DNA of 64,000 nucleotides, from NCBI RefSeq assembly GCF_947507565.1, contig NC_089189.1, forward strand, positions 1,550,001 through 1,614,000, read 5' to 3'. The translations under genes and the position numbers were made by a program. Below the pieces are notes generated by a model. The model was not told where the DNA came from and searched no databases. It was given only the letters and a program-made list of their open reading frames with translations. Shown here one piece after another: positions 63,829 through 64,000 of this stretch. Origin of the DNA: Oscarella lobularis (lineage: Eukaryota > Porifera > Homoscleromorpha > Homosclerophorida > Oscarellidae). Position 1 is the first letter of the stretch; the number at the start of each line of letters is the position of its first letter.

Positions 63829-63970
63829 TGGGCTTACGGAGTCACGCTATGGGAGATATTTGGTCTCGGCGTCGAACCCTATCCAGGTGTTCAAAATTAC
63901 GAAATACCAAAGCTATTTCGCGAAAATGGGAGTCCGACTGGATCGACCAAGAGATTGCCCTGATGTTATG
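63829..63970 (+). CDS. Tyrosine kinase C-lobe exon
   Basis: The acceptor TTGTTTTAG precedes [34 protein letters not shown], then, after a one-base shift (one extra G near 63929), [12 protein letters not shown] and a donor GTAAGC at 63971. Trp-X-X-Gly-Val-X-X-Trp-Glu and the RP..CP signature mark a classical tyrosine-kinase catalytic domain, unlike the TKL receptors on the left. The rest of the gene lies beyond the window or is lost. Confidence 0.65.
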
Positions 63971-64000
63971 TAAGCCCTGGATGCCCTAAATATTTATCTG

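Overview
The window is nuclear DNA of an early-branching animal, most likely a sponge (Porifera). Evidence: short (about 40-80 nt) GT-AG introns; metazoan genes (SMARCC, MSH2, DAPK-type ROC-COR-death, DED, frizzled-type CRD); and a nuclear copy of mitochondrial cox3 in which Trp is TGA (genetic code 4), preceded by a tRNA-Arg(UCU) remnant. Code 4 plus a mitochondrial tRNA-Arg argues against Cnidaria, which keep almost no mitochondrial tRNAs, and fits sponges. Species is not determined; a homoscleromorph is a guess. A 200-N block at 45021-45220 is a scaffold gap.

Layout. (1) 1-13112, 23090-26097 and 35735-41811: a local family of receptor kinases with the order signal peptide, kelch-like propeller, GCC2/GCC3 Cys-rich module, EGF-like module, one transmembrane helix, TKL-type kinase. 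Two copies are intact and intronless (5274-8738, 9630-13112). Five are decayed or truncated (1-1419, 3041-4454, 23090-26097, 35735-36760, 38402-41811). (2) 13223-17200 and 22200-31500: a mobile-element graveyard. It holds a 6.3-kb Ty3-type LTR retrotransposon with a Mutator-like element nested in its 3' LTR, MITEs with 9-bp target duplications, and two repeat families (here called Y and XZ) that sit inside each other reciprocally. A coiled-coil gene at 13223-14611 is split by a MITE. (3) 31566-34642: a well-supported 7-exon gene for a secreted protein with a degenerate trypsin-like domain followed by two DNase I-like (EEP) domains. (4) 37341-37925: a coiled-coil/death-domain gene. (5) 45221-64000: a dense patchwork of gene pieces, many cut off mid-gene and only tens of bases apart: TKL kinase, eIF3a, ROC-COR-death, large lipid transfer protein, an EMC2-like TPR exon, tandem DED, frizzled CRD, SAM methyltransferase, mitochondrial tRNA+cox3, MSH2, SMARCC, a REase-plus-kinase protein, LRR, and a tyrosine-kinase exon at the right edge. 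Several carry single-base frameshifts.

Functional theme (inference): extracellular sensing receptors, death-fold adaptors (death, DED, ROC-COR-death), a double-DNase secreted protein and a REase-kinase protein look like innate-immunity or cell-death repertoire in a rapidly rearranging region. Coding calls without long ORFs rest on splice sites and reading-phase agreement that I worked out by eye. All family names come from motif recognition; no search was run.
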